Shown in pieces: positions 25,877-35,613 of a stretch of DNA of 64,000 nt. Under the pieces are notes generated by a model. That model was given only the letters and a program-made list of their open reading frames with translations, was not told where the DNA came from and did not search any database. This stretch comes from Rhodoblastus sp963748385 (GTDB taxonomy: Bacteria > Pseudomonadota > Alphaproteobacteria > Rhizobiales > Beijerinckiaceae), in contig CAVVIQ010000016.1 in the NCBI GenBank assembly GCA_963748385.1, forward strand, positions 1-64,000, written 5' to 3'. Every line of letters begins with the position of its first letter. Within the stretch, counting starts at the first letter, position 1. Made by a program: the position numbers and the translations under genes.

Positions 25877-28800
25877 GGCTCCTCGACCTCGCCCTGGACG
25901 TTTACGGCCCCTTCAAAGGGCTGCGGCTCGAATTCGATCCCGACGCAAAAGTCCATATCGTCCATGGCGCCAACGAGGCCGGCAAATCCTCGGCCCTCGC
26001 CGCCATCGGCGATCTTTTCTACGGCGCGCCGCGGCGGGAAAAAATTTCCTTCCTGCGGCCCAAGGACATGCGGCTCGGCGCGACGATAAAAGGCCGCAAC
26101 GGCCAGATGCTGCAATTTTTTCGCCGGCGCGGCGATAAAAACACTTTGCTGGACGCCGCCGGCAGCCCCTTGCCCGACGATGCGCTTGCGCCTTTTCTCG
26201 GCGCGGCGACCCGCGAAATTTTCCACCGGGCCTTCGGCCTCGACGCCCAAAGCCTGCGCGAAGGCGGCGACGAAATGCTGCATGCCGAGGGCGAGATCGG
26301 CGCCAGCCTGTTCGCCGCCGCTTCCGGCCTGCGCGGCCTGCTCGACCTGCGCAAGGGTCTTGAGGAGGAAGCGGACAAAATATTCGGCGACCGCCGCGCC
26401 GGCCATCGCGCCTTCTATCAGGCGCTCGACCGTTATGACGCGGCGCGGGCGCGGGAAAAATCGGCGCTGGTTTCGGAAAGCCAGTTGAAAGCGGTCAATG
26501 AGGCCATCGAAACCTCGGCGGAGCGGATCGCGGAGATCGAGGCCGCCGAAAGGCAGGCCCAGGCCGAAAGACGGCGGCTGGAGCGGCTGCGCAAGGCCGC
26601 GCCGATCCTGCGTCGGCTCGCGGCCCTGCGGGCGGAAGGTGCGGTTTTTTCCGATCTCGCCGCCATATCGCCGCAAGCCGCGGCGAATTTTTCAGAAAAA
26701 ATCGCCGCTCGCGACCGCGCTCGCGAACAGGCGGAACAGGCGCGCAAGAAAAGCGAGGCGGCGCGCGCCGAACGGGAGGCCGCCCAGCCCGACGCCGATG
26801 TTCTCGCGCAAGGCGAAGCCATTGAGGCGTTGATCCGGGCCAGCGGCGCGTTCGAAAAATCGTCCGGCGATCTGCCCAAACGCGAAACGGCCTGGCGGGA
26901 GGCGCGGCAAAAGCTCGATCTACTGGCGCAGGGCTGCGGATTGGCGACGCTCGACGAAATGCGCGCCGCCGCGCCCGATTCCGCGACGCTCTTGCGCGCG
27001 GAGAGGCTGGCCGCGCGCGGCCGGGACTTTGCGCTGAAAAGACAGCAGCCGGAACGCGATCTCGCCGAGGAAGAAAGCCGGCTGGCCGCGCTCGGCGCCC
27101 AGCAGGGCGAGGCCCTGCCCGAGGCGGAAGCGCTGCGGGAAAAATTGCGCGCTTTCGGCGAGGTCGAAAGGCTCGACGCCGCCTTCAGGGATGCGTCGCG
27201 CCTGCGCGACGACAACGCGCGACAGCTGGCCGAGGCGCAAGGCCGGTTGTCGCCGCCGCTGCCCGACCTCGACCTTTTCGCCCGCCGCCCCAGCCCCGAG
27301 GCGAGCGCGATCGAGCAGGCGGCTCGCGCCTTCGACGATTTTTCCGCACGCGATGCAGCGCAGCGCGCCAAGGCGCGGCAGGCGACTGAAAAGCTGGACC
27401 TGGCGCAAGGCCAGCTGCGGAAGCTGGAGCTGCAGGGGCCGATCGCAAGTCTGGCGGAGCTGCGCGCCGTCCGCGCCCGGCGCGACAAGTCGTGGCGCGA
27501 TCTGCGCGGCCTGTTCGCCGCGCCGCCGCCCGAGCCGGCCCGGCTCGAAGATCACGCGCGCGTTTTCGAGACGTTTTCCGCCGAGGCCGACCGGAACGCC
27601 GACGCTTTGCTGGCAGGCGCCGCGCAAGTCGCTGCGGCGGAGGCCGAGCGCGAGAAGATCGCGGTTCACCACAACGAAAAGAATGGCGCCGAGGCGGCGC
27701 TCAGGGAACTGGAAAAGGAAGGCGCGCGGCTGCGGGACGATTGGGCGGGCGCCTGGCAGGCCAGCGGCGTAACGCCGGCCGCGCCGCGCGACATGCTGGC
27801 CTGGCGCGCCAAAGCCGACCATCTGCTCGCCGCGCGCGAGGAACTGGCGCGCCAAAAAGCCCGCGCCGAGGAATTGCGGCTTGCGCTCGACGAGGCGCGG
27901 CCCGGGCTGGAGGCTCTGGCCGGCGAATGCGGCCTGCCTCCCTTGACGCTCGGCCCCGGCGCGCTGGCGCGCCGGATCGCGGCGCGGATCGGGGAAATCG
28001 CCCAGGCGCAAGGCGCGGCGCGCGAGGCCCGCGTCCGTCTCGCCGACGCGCCAGAGCGCATAGCCCGTCTCAAGGTTCAGCTCGCGCGGCTGGCGGAGGA
28101 AGAGGCCGTATGGCGCAACGACTGGCGCGAGGCGCTCGCCCGTCTGCGTCTCGACGCCGACGCGACATTCGAGGAAGCGCGGGAGCGGATCGCGCTTTTT
28201 CGCGCCTTGCCCGCGGAACTCGCCGACGAGGAACAAAAAGCCCGGCGCGTCGCGGCGATCCGCGACGATATTCTGTCCTTCGAGCAAGGGCTCGACTCCC
28301 TGCTGGCCCTTTGCGGCCGCGACATTCCCGCGCGGCCGGCGGAAGCGGCGGCGGCGAAACTGCGCGACAGGCTGGCGCGCGCCAGAGAGACAGCCGCTTT
28401 GCGCGCGCGCGCCGAACGCGCCCTGCATGAAGCCGAAGAAACGATGCGCCAGGGCGACGAGGCCCTGGCGCAGGCCGAATGGCAGGTCGAAAATCTACGC
28501 GCTGAATTCGGCGCGGCCGGCGATCCGGAATTTTTGGCGGCGCGTTTTTCCGCGCGCGAGGCGGCGGAACGGGAAATCAAGGCGCAGGCCGAAAATCTCG
28601 CTCTGGTCGCGGATGGGCTCGATGAGGCGGCGCTCGCGCGTCAGATGGAAGGTTTCGAGGCCGACGCAGCGGAAATCCGGCTTGCCGAGATCGCCCGCCA
28701 GAGCGAGGAGCACACTGACCTGGCGCGGAAAGTTTTCGCCGAGCAGAGCGCAAAAAAGGCCGAATGGGCTGCGCTGCAGGAAAGCGCGGGTGCCGAGGCT

Positions 28801-29343
28801 GCGATCTTCGCCCGCGAAAGCGCGCGCGCCGATATCCACGAACAGGCGCGGCGCTGGGCGACGCTGAAACTGGCCGCGCTGCTGGTCGACGCTGGCCTGG
28901 CCCGCCACCGCGCCGAGCGCAAGGACCCGCTGCTCGCCCGCGCCGGCGCCTTGTTTTCGTCGCTGACGGAGGGGCGCTATTCCGGGCTCGACCAGACTTT
29001 CGGCGAGGACGGCGAGCTTCACTTGAGCGCGCGCCGCGCCGACGGGCAGGATCTCGAACTCCGATTTCTGAGCGAAGGCGCCCGCGACCAGCTTTATCTC
29101 GCCCTGCGGTTGGCCTTTCTCGAGGATTACGCCGCGCGCGCGGAAGCGCCGCCCTTCATCGGCGACGATCTTTTCGCCAGTTTCGACGACCGCCGCGTCA
29201 CGGCGGGCTTTCACGCCCTGGCGGCGGCAAGCGCGACAATTCAACCCATCCTGTTCACCCACCACGAGCATATATTGAGCGTCGCCGAGGCTGCGTTGGG
29301 GCGCGCCGTGCAGGTCTTGCGCCTCGATCCGGCGGGCGCGTGA
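25873..29343 (+). CDS. YhaN/SbcC-like AAA ATPase with long coiled coil
   Basis: 1156 residues, partner of the upstream nuclease in a Rad50/SbcC-like arrangement. Walker A is VHGANEAGKSSALAAIGDLF (near residues 35-55). A central region of about 850 residues is rich in Ala, Glu, Arg and Leu and strongly coiled-coil in character. The C-terminal ABC signature is RFLSEGARDQLYLALRLAFL and Walker B is PPFIGDDLFASFDD. The length is normal for the group. It presumably binds DNA ends and drives YhaO activity with ATP. Start overlaps the upstream stop by four bases. The gene is intact over 3.4 kb. Confidence 0.9.
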   Translation: MRLLDLALDVYGPFKGLRLEFDPDAKVHIVHGANEAGKSSALAAIGDLFYGAPRREKISFLRPKDMRLGATIKGRNGQMLQFFRRRGDKNTLLDAAGSPLPDDALAPFLGAATREIFHRAFGLDAQSLREGGDEMLHAEGEIGASLFAAASGLRGLLDLRKGLEEEADKIFGDRRAGHRAFYQALDRYDAARAREKSALVSESQLKAVNEAIETSAERIAEIEAAERQAQAERRRLERLRKAAPILRRLAALRAEGAVFSDLAAISPQAAANFSEKIAARDRAREQAEQARKKSEAARAEREAAQPDADVLAQGEAIEALIRASGAFEKSSGDLPKRETAWREARQKLDLLAQGCGLATLDEMRAAAPDSATLLRAERLAARGRDFALKRQQPERDLAEEESRLAALGAQQGEALPEAEALREKLRAFGEVERLDAAFRDASRLRDDNARQLAEAQGRLSPPLPDLDLFARRPSPEASAIEQAARAFDDFSARDAAQRAKARQATEKLDLAQGQLRKLELQGPIASLAELRAVRARRDKSWRDLRGLFAAPPPEPARLEDHARVFETFSAEADRNADALLAGAAQVAAAEAEREKIAVHHNEKNGAEAALRELEKEGARLRDDWAGAWQASGVTPAAPRDMLAWRAKADHLLAAREELARQKARAEELRLALDEARPGLEALAGECGLPPLTLGPGALARRIAARIGEIAQAQGAAREARVRLADAPERIARLKVQLARLAEEEAVWRNDWREALARLRLDADATFEEARERIALFRALPAELADEEQKARRVAAIRDDILSFEQGLDSLLALCGRDIPARPAEAAAAKLRDRLARARETAALRARAERALHEAEETMRQGDEALAQAEWQVENLRAEFGAAGDPEFLAARFSAREAAEREIKAQAENLALVADGLDEAALARQMEGFEADAAEIRLAEIARQSEEHTDLARKVFAEQSAKKAEWAALQESAGAEAAIFARESARADIHEQARRWATLKLAALLVDAGLARHRAERKDPLLARAGALFSSLTEGRYSGLDQTFGEDGELHLSARRADGQDLELRFLSEGARDQLYLALRLAFLEDYAARAEAPPFIGDDLFASFDDRRVTAGFHALAAASATIQPILFTHHEHILSVAEAALGRAVQVLRLDPAGA

Positions 29344-29411
29344 AATATCCGCTGACGCGAATTCGCTTTTGAGCTAGAATATCGAGGTTCAGAAAAGTCG
29401 GGAAATGCGCC

Positions 29412-29750
29412 ATGGTCCAGAATCGCAATCGCGCCAAGCCGAATCGGCTGGTTCGTCTGATGATCGCCAATTGGGCCCTCGGGTGGGCGGTGGGCTTTGT
29501 CTGCGCGTCCGGCGTTCTTCTCTCGAACCTCTCCGGGCTGCGCGATCTGATGATGTCGTCGCAGCTCATGCTGCAAGGTCTCGCCCTGCTCTATGGCGGC
29601 TTCGGCATAACCTTCGGCGGGGTGGTCTGCGCGACCGCGATCATGCTGCTGCCGAGCGACGAGGATTCCTGGGAAGGCGGTGGCGGCGCGCGCGCGCCGA
29701 TCCTGCTCCCGGCCTATGCCCTCGCCAAGATCCGCGCGGCGCGCGCCTGA
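29412..29750 (+). CDS. Small inner-membrane protein
   Basis: 112 residues with two hydrophobic segments: IANWALGWAVGFVCASGVLL (about 18-37) and LLYGGFGITFGGVVCATAIM (about 59-78). A basic N terminus (QNRNRAKPNRLVRLM) and a short soluble tail with a glycine run complete it. Family not recognised. ATG at 29412 follows GGGAA. Not clearly linked to the upstream yhaN-like gene (68-base gap) or downstream purU. Confidence 0.55.
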   Translation: MVQNRNRAKPNRLVRLMIANWALGWAVGFVCASGVLLSNLSGLRDLMMSSQLMLQGLALLYGGFGITFGGVVCATAIMLLPSDEDSWEGGGGARAPILLPAYALAKIRAARA

Positions 29751-29847
29751 TTTTCCCGCCGCCGGATCGACATTCGGCGACTGAACGGCTACACAGCGGA
29801 AAACCCGCCGGAATTGTTCTTCGGGCGGGTCGCTGTGGAAGCGTTTC

Positions 29848-30798
29848 ATGGTTGTTCATTCCCGCGCCCCAAAGCCCAAATCCTCCGACAAAGCCAAGCC
29901 GGGGATTTGCGCCTCGGCGCCGCCTCCACCCTCGCCCGAAGCGCAAATCTATCGGCTGCTGTTGAGCTGCCCGAATCGTCCCGGCATCGTCGCGCGGGTC
30001 GCCGGCCATATCTTCGAGGCCGGGTTCAACATCGGCGATTCGCGGCAGTTCGACGAACTGGACACCAACCGCTTTTTCATGCGCATCGAATTCAATCCGG
30101 TCCGCGCGGACGCCGATGTCGAGGCCTGGCGCGCCAGTTTCTCGCGCCTCGCCGAGGAATTCGGCATGGACTGGAATCTCTGCGCCGCCTGGCGCCGGCC
30201 CAAGGTGCTGATTCTGGTCTCAAAGTTCGACCATTGTCTCGCCGATCTGCTTTATCGCTGGCGGATCGACGAATTGCCGATCGATGTCGTCGGCATCGTC
30301 GCCAATTATCCGCGCCAGACTTATCCCCATCTCGATTTCGGAAAAATCCCGTTCCACTATCTGCCGGTCACCCGCGAGACCAAGATGGAGCAGGAGGCGC
30401 AAATCTGGGCCCTGGTCAAGGCGACGGGCGCCGAACTGGTGGTGCTCGCCCGCTACATGCAGATCCTCTCCGACGGCCTCGCCGCCAAGCTCGCGGGGCG
30501 CTGCATCAACATCCACCATTCCTTCCTGCCGGGCTTCAAGGGCTCGAAACCCTATCACCAGGCCCATGAGCGCGGGGTGAAGGTCATCGGGGCCACCGCC
30601 CATTATGTGACTTCCGACCTCGACGAGGGCCCGATCATCGAACAGGACGTGGAGCGCATCTCACACCACCACACGCCCAACGACCTGATCCGCAAGGGCC
30701 GCGACATCGAGCGCCGGGTGCTGGCCCGCGCCGTGCGCTATCACATCGAAAGCCGCGTGCTGATCAATGGCCGCAAGACCATTGTTTTTACGGAATGA
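29848..30798 (+). CDS. purU: Formyltetrahydrofolate deformylase
   Basis: Hydrolyses 10-formyltetrahydrofolate to formate and tetrahydrofolate, feeding formate to purine synthesis and balancing the one-carbon pool. An N-terminal ACT domain (about residues 32-110: IYRLLLSCPNRPGIVARVAG) precedes the formyltransferase domain. The catalytic Asn-His-Asp set is seen in CINIHHSFLPGFKGSKPYHQ and AHYVTSDLDEGPIIEQDV. The open reading starts MVVHSRAPKPKSS, with a tail of about 30 extra residues before the ACT domain; a later start is possible. The stop is three bases from the convergent glycosyltransferase stop. Confidence 0.9.
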   Translation: MVVHSRAPKPKSSDKAKPGICASAPPPPSPEAQIYRLLLSCPNRPGIVARVAGHIFEAGFNIGDSRQFDELDTNRFFMRIEFNPVRADADVEAWRASFSRLAEEFGMDWNLCAAWRRPKVLILVSKFDHCLADLLYRWRIDELPIDVVGIVANYPRQTYPHLDFGKIPFHYLPVTRETKMEQEAQIWALVKATGAELVVLARYMQILSDGLAAKLAGRCINIHHSFLPGFKGSKPYHQAHERGVKVIGATAHYVTSDLDEGPIIEQDVERISHHHTPNDLIRKGRDIERRVLARAVRYHIESRVLINGRKTIVFTE

Positions 30799-30801
30799 AT
30801 T

Positions 30802-32091
30802 TCAGCCGCGTGGCCTCGGAGCGCCGTCCGTTCCGGCGCTGACTCGAGACCTTCCTGGGCCGCGCAGGGCCTGTTCGTATATGGCGCTCAGGCCGGCGAC
30901 ATGAGCTTCGAGAGTCAGCGGATCGCGCCAATAATCGTCATAGGCGGCCTGCGACAGTTTCGCGACGAAAGCGTCGTCGTCGATGCGGCGCAGGGCGTTG
31001 GCGAGGGAAGCGGCGTCTCCCGCCTTGAACCACAGGCCGCTGACGCCGTCTTCGATCGATTCCCGCGCGGCGCAGCCGTCGGAAACGATAGCCGGCGTGC
31101 CCATCGCCTTGGCCTCCAGCACCGTGAGCGGCTGGCCCTCGAACCATAGCGAAGGAAAGACCAGGACGCGGGAGTTTCGCATCAGAGCCTTGACCTCGTC
31201 AGGGGATTTCCAGCCGAGTTGCCGCGCCTCGGGATATTTCTGGCGCAAAGCCTCCAGCGCCGGACCGTCGCCGGCGAAGACCGGCGTCACTCCGGCCAGC
31301 CGCGCCGCTTCCGCGAACAGGAAAACCCCTTTTTCCGGCGAGAGGCGGCCGACGAACAGCAGATCGCCCGAGGCCGGGCTGGGTTTATGGCCAAGCGCTT
31401 CCGCGCCGATCGGATTGCTCAGGCGGTGACGCCGGGCCGAGGCCGGCAGATAGGGCGCGAGCGCTTCCTCCTGAAGCTGCGAAATCAGCACGATGTCGCC
31501 GAACAGGGAATCGAGCCGCGCCACCCCTTTGGCCACCGCCAACCGGGCGTTGCGCCACAATTTGAAGGGATAATTGCGTGAATCGCAGTTGCGCGCCCAG
31601 CAGGACGCCGACATCGGCCGCAGATTGCAGACCCGGCCGCTCTGGAAATCGTAAAAGCCGCCATTGCCGCAGAACATGAAATATTCATGCATCGTATAGA
31701 CGCATGGCAGGCCGGATTGTCGGATCGGCTGCGCGATCGACGCCGACAAGGCCTTGGCCCAGCCGTGGACATGGACGATCGTGCGCTCGGACGGCAGACG
31801 GGAGAGCAGGCGGCGCAGTTCCTTTGCGGCGCGGAAATTCCAGGCTCCCTGAAAGGCGGCCACGAATTTGGACGAATTGCCGAGAAGATCGGCCTGGTCG
31901 AGGCAGACGACCTCCACCCCTTCCTCGATGAGGCGCGGATCCACCGGCGCGACGGCCGCGAAGACGATGGGATTGTAGCCGGCGCGCTTCAAGCCCAGCG
32001 CGCTGTCCAGCGCCACTTTGGCCTGCCCGCCGGTGATCGAGGCGTGATCGATCGCGATGACAATATTGATCTCCGACCCGTTTTTGCTCAT
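30802..32091 (-). CDS. Glycosyltransferase, GT4 family
   Basis: 429 residues, two Rossmann domains of the GT-B fold. The acceptor domain begins INIVIAIDHASITGGQAKVA (near residues 8-28). The donor domain has DLLFVGRLSPEKGVFLFAEA and the conserved FPSLWFEGQPLTVLEAKAMG with the EX7E motif, followed by TPAIVSDGCA. Donor sugar and product are unknown. The start is ATG 32091; an upstream ATG at 32136 lacks a ribosome site. It lies divergent to the DUF423 gene. The opposite-strand glycosyltransferase at 32592 suggests a small envelope-polysaccharide locus. Confidence 0.8.
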   Translation of the reverse strand: MSKNGSEINIVIAIDHASITGGQAKVALDSALGLKRAGYNPIVFAAVAPVDPRLIEEGVEVVCLDQADLLGNSSKFVAAFQGAWNFRAAKELRRLLSRLPSERTIVHVHGWAKALSASIAQPIRQSGLPCVYTMHEYFMFCGNGGFYDFQSGRVCNLRPMSASCWARNCDSRNYPFKLWRNARLAVAKGVARLDSLFGDIVLISQLQEEALAPYLPASARRHRLSNPIGAEALGHKPSPASGDLLFVGRLSPEKGVFLFAEAARLAGVTPVFAGDGPALEALRQKYPEARQLGWKSPDEVKALMRNSRVLVFPSLWFEGQPLTVLEAKAMGTPAIVSDGCAARESIEDGVSGLWFKAGDAASLANALRRIDDDAFVAKLSQAAYDDYWRDPLTLEAHVAGLSAIYEQALRGPGRSRVSAGTDGAPRPRG

Positions 32092-32162
32092 CAATGCCGC
32101 TCGACCCAGGAAATGCGCCTGGCGAATCTGGCGCAAAAAATCTTACCGAGGGCTAACGGCGT

Positions 32163-32543
32163 ATGAGAAAAGTCCTTGACGCGCTCAACGCCTGGGCCGG
32201 ACTGCTCGGGGCTTGCGGCGTCGCCGCCGCGGCCGCAGCCGCCCATCTCCCCGGCGCGGACAACCTGCGCTCGGTCGCGCTGATCCTGCTCGTCCACGCC
32301 GCCGCGCTGCCTGGCCTGACCGCCCGCGCGGCGGAAAACACGCCCGGCGCGCGGCTCTGGCTCGCCGCCGCGCTGGCGATCGCTCTGGGCGCAGCCTTGT
32401 TTTCCGCCGATGTCGCGCTGCTGACCCTGCGCGGCGCCCGTCTCTTCCCGTTTGCCGCCCCGACCGGGGGATCGACCATGATCCTCGGCTGGCTGGTCGC
32501 CTGCGCCGCCGGCCTTTCCGACCTTTTCCGGCGCTACCCTTAA
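32163..32543 (+). CDS. DUF423 small membrane protein
   Basis: 126 residues with four hydrophobic segments: GLLGACGVAAAAAAAHLPGA, SVALILLVHAAALPGL, ALAIALGAALFSADVALL and TMILGWLVACAAGL. The GxxGAxGVAAAAxxAH and LGAALFSADV patterns are those of DUF423, a widespread inner-membrane family of unknown function (E. coli YgdD). Probably independent of the divergent glycosyltransferase; about 50 bases separate it from the next gene on the same strand. Confidence 0.7.
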   Translation: MRKVLDALNAWAGLLGACGVAAAAAAAHLPGADNLRSVALILLVHAAALPGLTARAAENTPGARLWLAAALAIALGAALFSADVALLTLRGARLFPFAAPTGGSTMILGWLVACAAGLSDLFRRYP

Positions 32544-32591
32544 TTAACGCCAGGTCCCTATCCTGCAACGCAAAATCGGCGCAGGACCGTA

Positions 32592-33740
32592 ATGAAAGTC
32601 GCAATCGTTCACGAATGGCTGGTGACGCGCGCGGGCTCGGAAAAGGTCGTCGAGGAGATCCTCGGCCTTTATCCGGACGCGGATCTCTTCACCTTGATCT
32701 GCGCCCTGCCGCCTGGCCAGGACGGCATGATCCAGGGCCGCAAGGTCACGACCTCCTTCCTGCAAAATCTCTGGGGCGCGAAGACGAAACACCGCTCCTT
32801 CATGCCGCTGATGCCGATTGCGGTCGAGCAGTTCGACGTCTCGGGCTACGACCTGGTCATTTCCTCGTCCCATGCGGTCGCCAAAGGCGTGATCACCGGG
32901 CCCAACCAGGTGCATATCTCCTATATTCATTCGCCCATGCGCTACGCCTGGGACCTCCAGCACACCTATCTCGCCGAATCGGGGCTCGCGCGCGGCTTCC
33001 GTTCGGCGCTGGCGCGGATCCTTTTGCATTACCTGCGCATCTGGGACATCCGCACCGCCAACGGACCGGACCGCATGCTCGCCAATTCGGCCTATATCGC
33101 GCGGCGCGTCGCCAAGGTCTATCGGCGCGAGGCGGAAGTGGTCTTCCCGCCGGTCGACATCGCCGCCATGCCCTTTTCCGCCGAGCGCGAGGATTTCTAC
33201 CTCGCCGCCTCTCGCATGACGCCTTACAAGCGCATGGCGCTGATCGCCGGCGCCTTCGCCCGCACGCCAGACAGGAAGCTCGTCATCATCGGCGACGGGC
33301 CGGAGTTGCCGCTGGTGCGGCGGATCGCGGCCTCCGCCGGCAATATCCAGGTGCTCGGCTATCAGGGCGACGCGGTCCTGCGCGACCATATGCGCCGCGC
33401 GAAAGCCTTTGTTTTCGCGGCGGAAGAGGATTTCGGCATCATGCCGGTCGAGGCGCAGGCCTGCGGCACGCCGGTGATCGCCTTCGGACGCGGCGGCGCC
33501 CTGGAGACGGTCAACGCCCCCGAAAGCGACCGGCCGACCGGCCTGTTCTTCGACCGCCAGAGCGAGGATTCGATCGTCGCGGCGGTCCGGCGTTTCGAGG
33601 CGGAGGCCGCGCGTTTCACGCCCCAGGCCTGCCGCGCCAATGCCGAGCGTTTTTCACGCGAGGCCTTTCGCGACCGGTTCAAGGCCATCGTGGACGAGGA
33701 GATGGCGCGGGCCGCCGCCTGGCGTCCTGGCCGCGCCTGA
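32592..33740 (+). CDS. Glycosyltransferase, GT4 family
   Basis: 382 residues. The N-terminal pattern MKVAIVHEWLVTRAGSEKVV, with YIHSPMRYAWDLQHTYL, is typical of GT4 mannosyl- or galactosyl-transferases of the WbaZ/RfaG class. The donor domain contains FYLAASRMTPYKRMALIAGA and KAFVFAAEEDFGIMPVEAQA with the conserved Glu pair. A role in lipopolysaccharide or capsule assembly is likely but not proven. The stop at 33740 lies 46 bases before the AsmA gene, so the two may be cotranscribed. Confidence 0.85.
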   Translation: MKVAIVHEWLVTRAGSEKVVEEILGLYPDADLFTLICALPPGQDGMIQGRKVTTSFLQNLWGAKTKHRSFMPLMPIAVEQFDVSGYDLVISSSHAVAKGVITGPNQVHISYIHSPMRYAWDLQHTYLAESGLARGFRSALARILLHYLRIWDIRTANGPDRMLANSAYIARRVAKVYRREAEVVFPPVDIAAMPFSAEREDFYLAASRMTPYKRMALIAGAFARTPDRKLVIIGDGPELPLVRRIAASAGNIQVLGYQGDAVLRDHMRRAKAFVFAAEEDFGIMPVEAQACGTPVIAFGRGGALETVNAPESDRPTGLFFDRQSEDSIVAAVRRFEAEAARFTPQACRANAERFSREAFRDRFKAIVDEEMARAAAWRPGRA

Positions 33741-33786
33741 AAGATTTGCTGTTTGCCCCGAAGGCGCGGGCGGCTATTCTTCGGAA

Positions 33787-35592
33787 ATGAAATTCAACCC
33801 CAAATGGATCCTCGCCGCGATCGCAGCCACGCTGTTCGCGCTCGCCGCCGCGCCCTGGACGGTGTCGCAAAACGCGCAGATCGACGCCATCGGGAAGGGC
33901 CTCCGTGATTCCCTGGATCTGCGGTTGGCCGCGCACGGTCGCTCGGTCTTCGCCGTGCTGCCGCGCCCCCATATTCGCATTTATGACATCAATCTCGACT
34001 ATCGCAACGGCGCCGCGACCGTCACCGCCTCCAGCCTGAAGGTCGATCTCGGATTTTCCGGACTTTTCACCGGCCGGCTCGACCTTGCGCGCGTCGTTCT
34101 CGCCGACGCGGTGATCGCCATAGATCCCGCCCGCGCATGGATCGACAGGCCGTCCGGAGCCGGGTCGCCGCGATGGGACGAGGCGCCGGACGAGATGGAG
34201 GCGACCAACGCCAAAGCCATTCTGAAACAGCCCTCCGGCGAATCCAGACCGATCGCCGAACAATGCGACGCGCGGCTCGACATCGGCCGCGCCAGCGCGC
34301 CGCTCTCGCTGATCGGCCATTGTGTCGTTCCCGCGCTCGCCGAAGGCGACACCGCGACCCACTTCGCTCTGTGGCTCGCCAAGCCCGTCGATCTGCGCAA
34401 CGGCCAGGACAGCACGATCGACCTGCGCGCCGAGGGCGAAAATTTCCAGCTCAGCCTTGGCGGCGGCGTCTCGCTGTGGCCCAAACCGCATTTCCACGGC
34501 CAGTTCGCGGGGCTCGCGCCTTCCTTGCGCCAGGCCGCGGAATGGTTCGGCCTGACCATGCCGCTGCCTGGCCGCTATCGCGATGCGACGGTGAAAGGCG
34601 ACGCCTCGATCGACCCCGGCGCGCTGGCGTTCTCCCAGCTCACGATCACGATCGACGGGAATGCGCTCGAAGGCGCGGCTTCCGTGCGCCTCGACACGCC
34701 TCGCCCCCAGATTTCCGCCACGCTGGCCGGCGCCGACGTCAATCTGAACCCGATGTTCGAGGACACGCCGGCGCCCTCCTCCAATGGCCAGTGGAGCCAC
34801 GAGGCTTTCGCGCCCTCCAGTCTCGCGGCGACCGACCTCGACCTGCGGCTTTCCGCCAGCCACGCGCGCCTTGGAGAGTTCCAGGCCGAGAACGCCGCCG
34901 TTTCGGCGATTCTCCGGAACGGGCGCCTCGACCTGTCGGTCGCCGGCGCCTCGGCCTATTCCGGCCAGATCCACGCGCGGGCGATCATCGCCCAAAGCGG
35001 CGAGAACCTGGACATGCGCGGATCGGCCTCGGTGGAAAAGATCGACGCCGCCGCCTTCCTTTGGGACATGTTCCGCCGCCAGACGATCTCGGGCTCCGCC
35101 AACGCCTCGGTCAGCTTCGAAACCAAAGGCCAGTCGTTCTACGATCTCGCCAACAATCTCGACGCGCGAGGCGAATTCAGCGTCACGAATGGCGAGCTTT
35201 ACGGCCTCGATCTCGACCTTGCCTTCCGCCGGATCGAACGCCAGCCGCTGACGGCGGGCGTCGAATTGCGCTCCGGGCGCACCGCCTTCGACGAATTGTC
35301 CGCTAAATTCAACATCGTGCAGGGACAGGCCGAAATCATCGAGGGCGCGGCGCGGAGCGAAGGCCTCGCTCTCGATTTTTCCGGCGGCGCCCAGATCGCC
35401 GAGCGCACTTTGGACCTGCACGCCGTCGCCGCCCGCGTCGCGCCTACGCCCGCGCCCGGCGCCAAGCCGCCGCAGATCGGCTTCACGCTGTCGGGAGGGT
35501 GGGACGACGCCGTTCTCGCGCCCGACGCGCTCGGCCTGATCCAGCGCTCGGACGCGGCGGCGCCCCTGCTGCCGAAGCCGCCTCAGAATTAG
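33787..35592 (+). CDS. AsmA family protein
   Basis: About 601 residues from ATG 33787 (MKFNPKWILAAIAATLFALA), a single N-terminal membrane anchor with the bulk in the periplasm. The first repeat after the anchor (APWTVSQNAQIDAIGKGL) and the C-terminal AsmA domain (about 430-560: SGSANASVSFETKGQSFYDL, TAFDELSAKFNIVQGQAEII) fit the AsmA/TamB-related beta-rich group thought to move phospholipids across the periplasm. The earlier start at 33640 would overlap the glycosyltransferase by 100 bases and is unlikely. Confidence 0.85.
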   Translation: MKFNPKWILAAIAATLFALAAAPWTVSQNAQIDAIGKGLRDSLDLRLAAHGRSVFAVLPRPHIRIYDINLDYRNGAATVTASSLKVDLGFSGLFTGRLDLARVVLADAVIAIDPARAWIDRPSGAGSPRWDEAPDEMEATNAKAILKQPSGESRPIAEQCDARLDIGRASAPLSLIGHCVVPALAEGDTATHFALWLAKPVDLRNGQDSTIDLRAEGENFQLSLGGGVSLWPKPHFHGQFAGLAPSLRQAAEWFGLTMPLPGRYRDATVKGDASIDPGALAFSQLTITIDGNALEGAASVRLDTPRPQISATLAGADVNLNPMFEDTPAPSSNGQWSHEAFAPSSLAATDLDLRLSASHARLGEFQAENAAVSAILRNGRLDLSVAGASAYSGQIHARAIIAQSGENLDMRGSASVEKIDAAAFLWDMFRRQTISGSANASVSFETKGQSFYDLANNLDARGEFSVTNGELYGLDLDLAFRRIERQPLTAGVELRSGRTAFDELSAKFNIVQGQAEIIEGAARSEGLALDFSGGAQIAERTLDLHAVAARVAPTPAPGAKPPQIGFTLSGGWDDAVLAPDALGLIQRSDAAAPLLPKPPQN

Positions 35593-35613
35593 AGCCGAAA
35601 GCATTCTCGTCGC

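Noticed and set aside
23030..26138. Plus-strand open frames across trpB2 and the YhaO-like gene
   Set aside because: They cross gene ends in the wrong frame or strand and have shadow composition.
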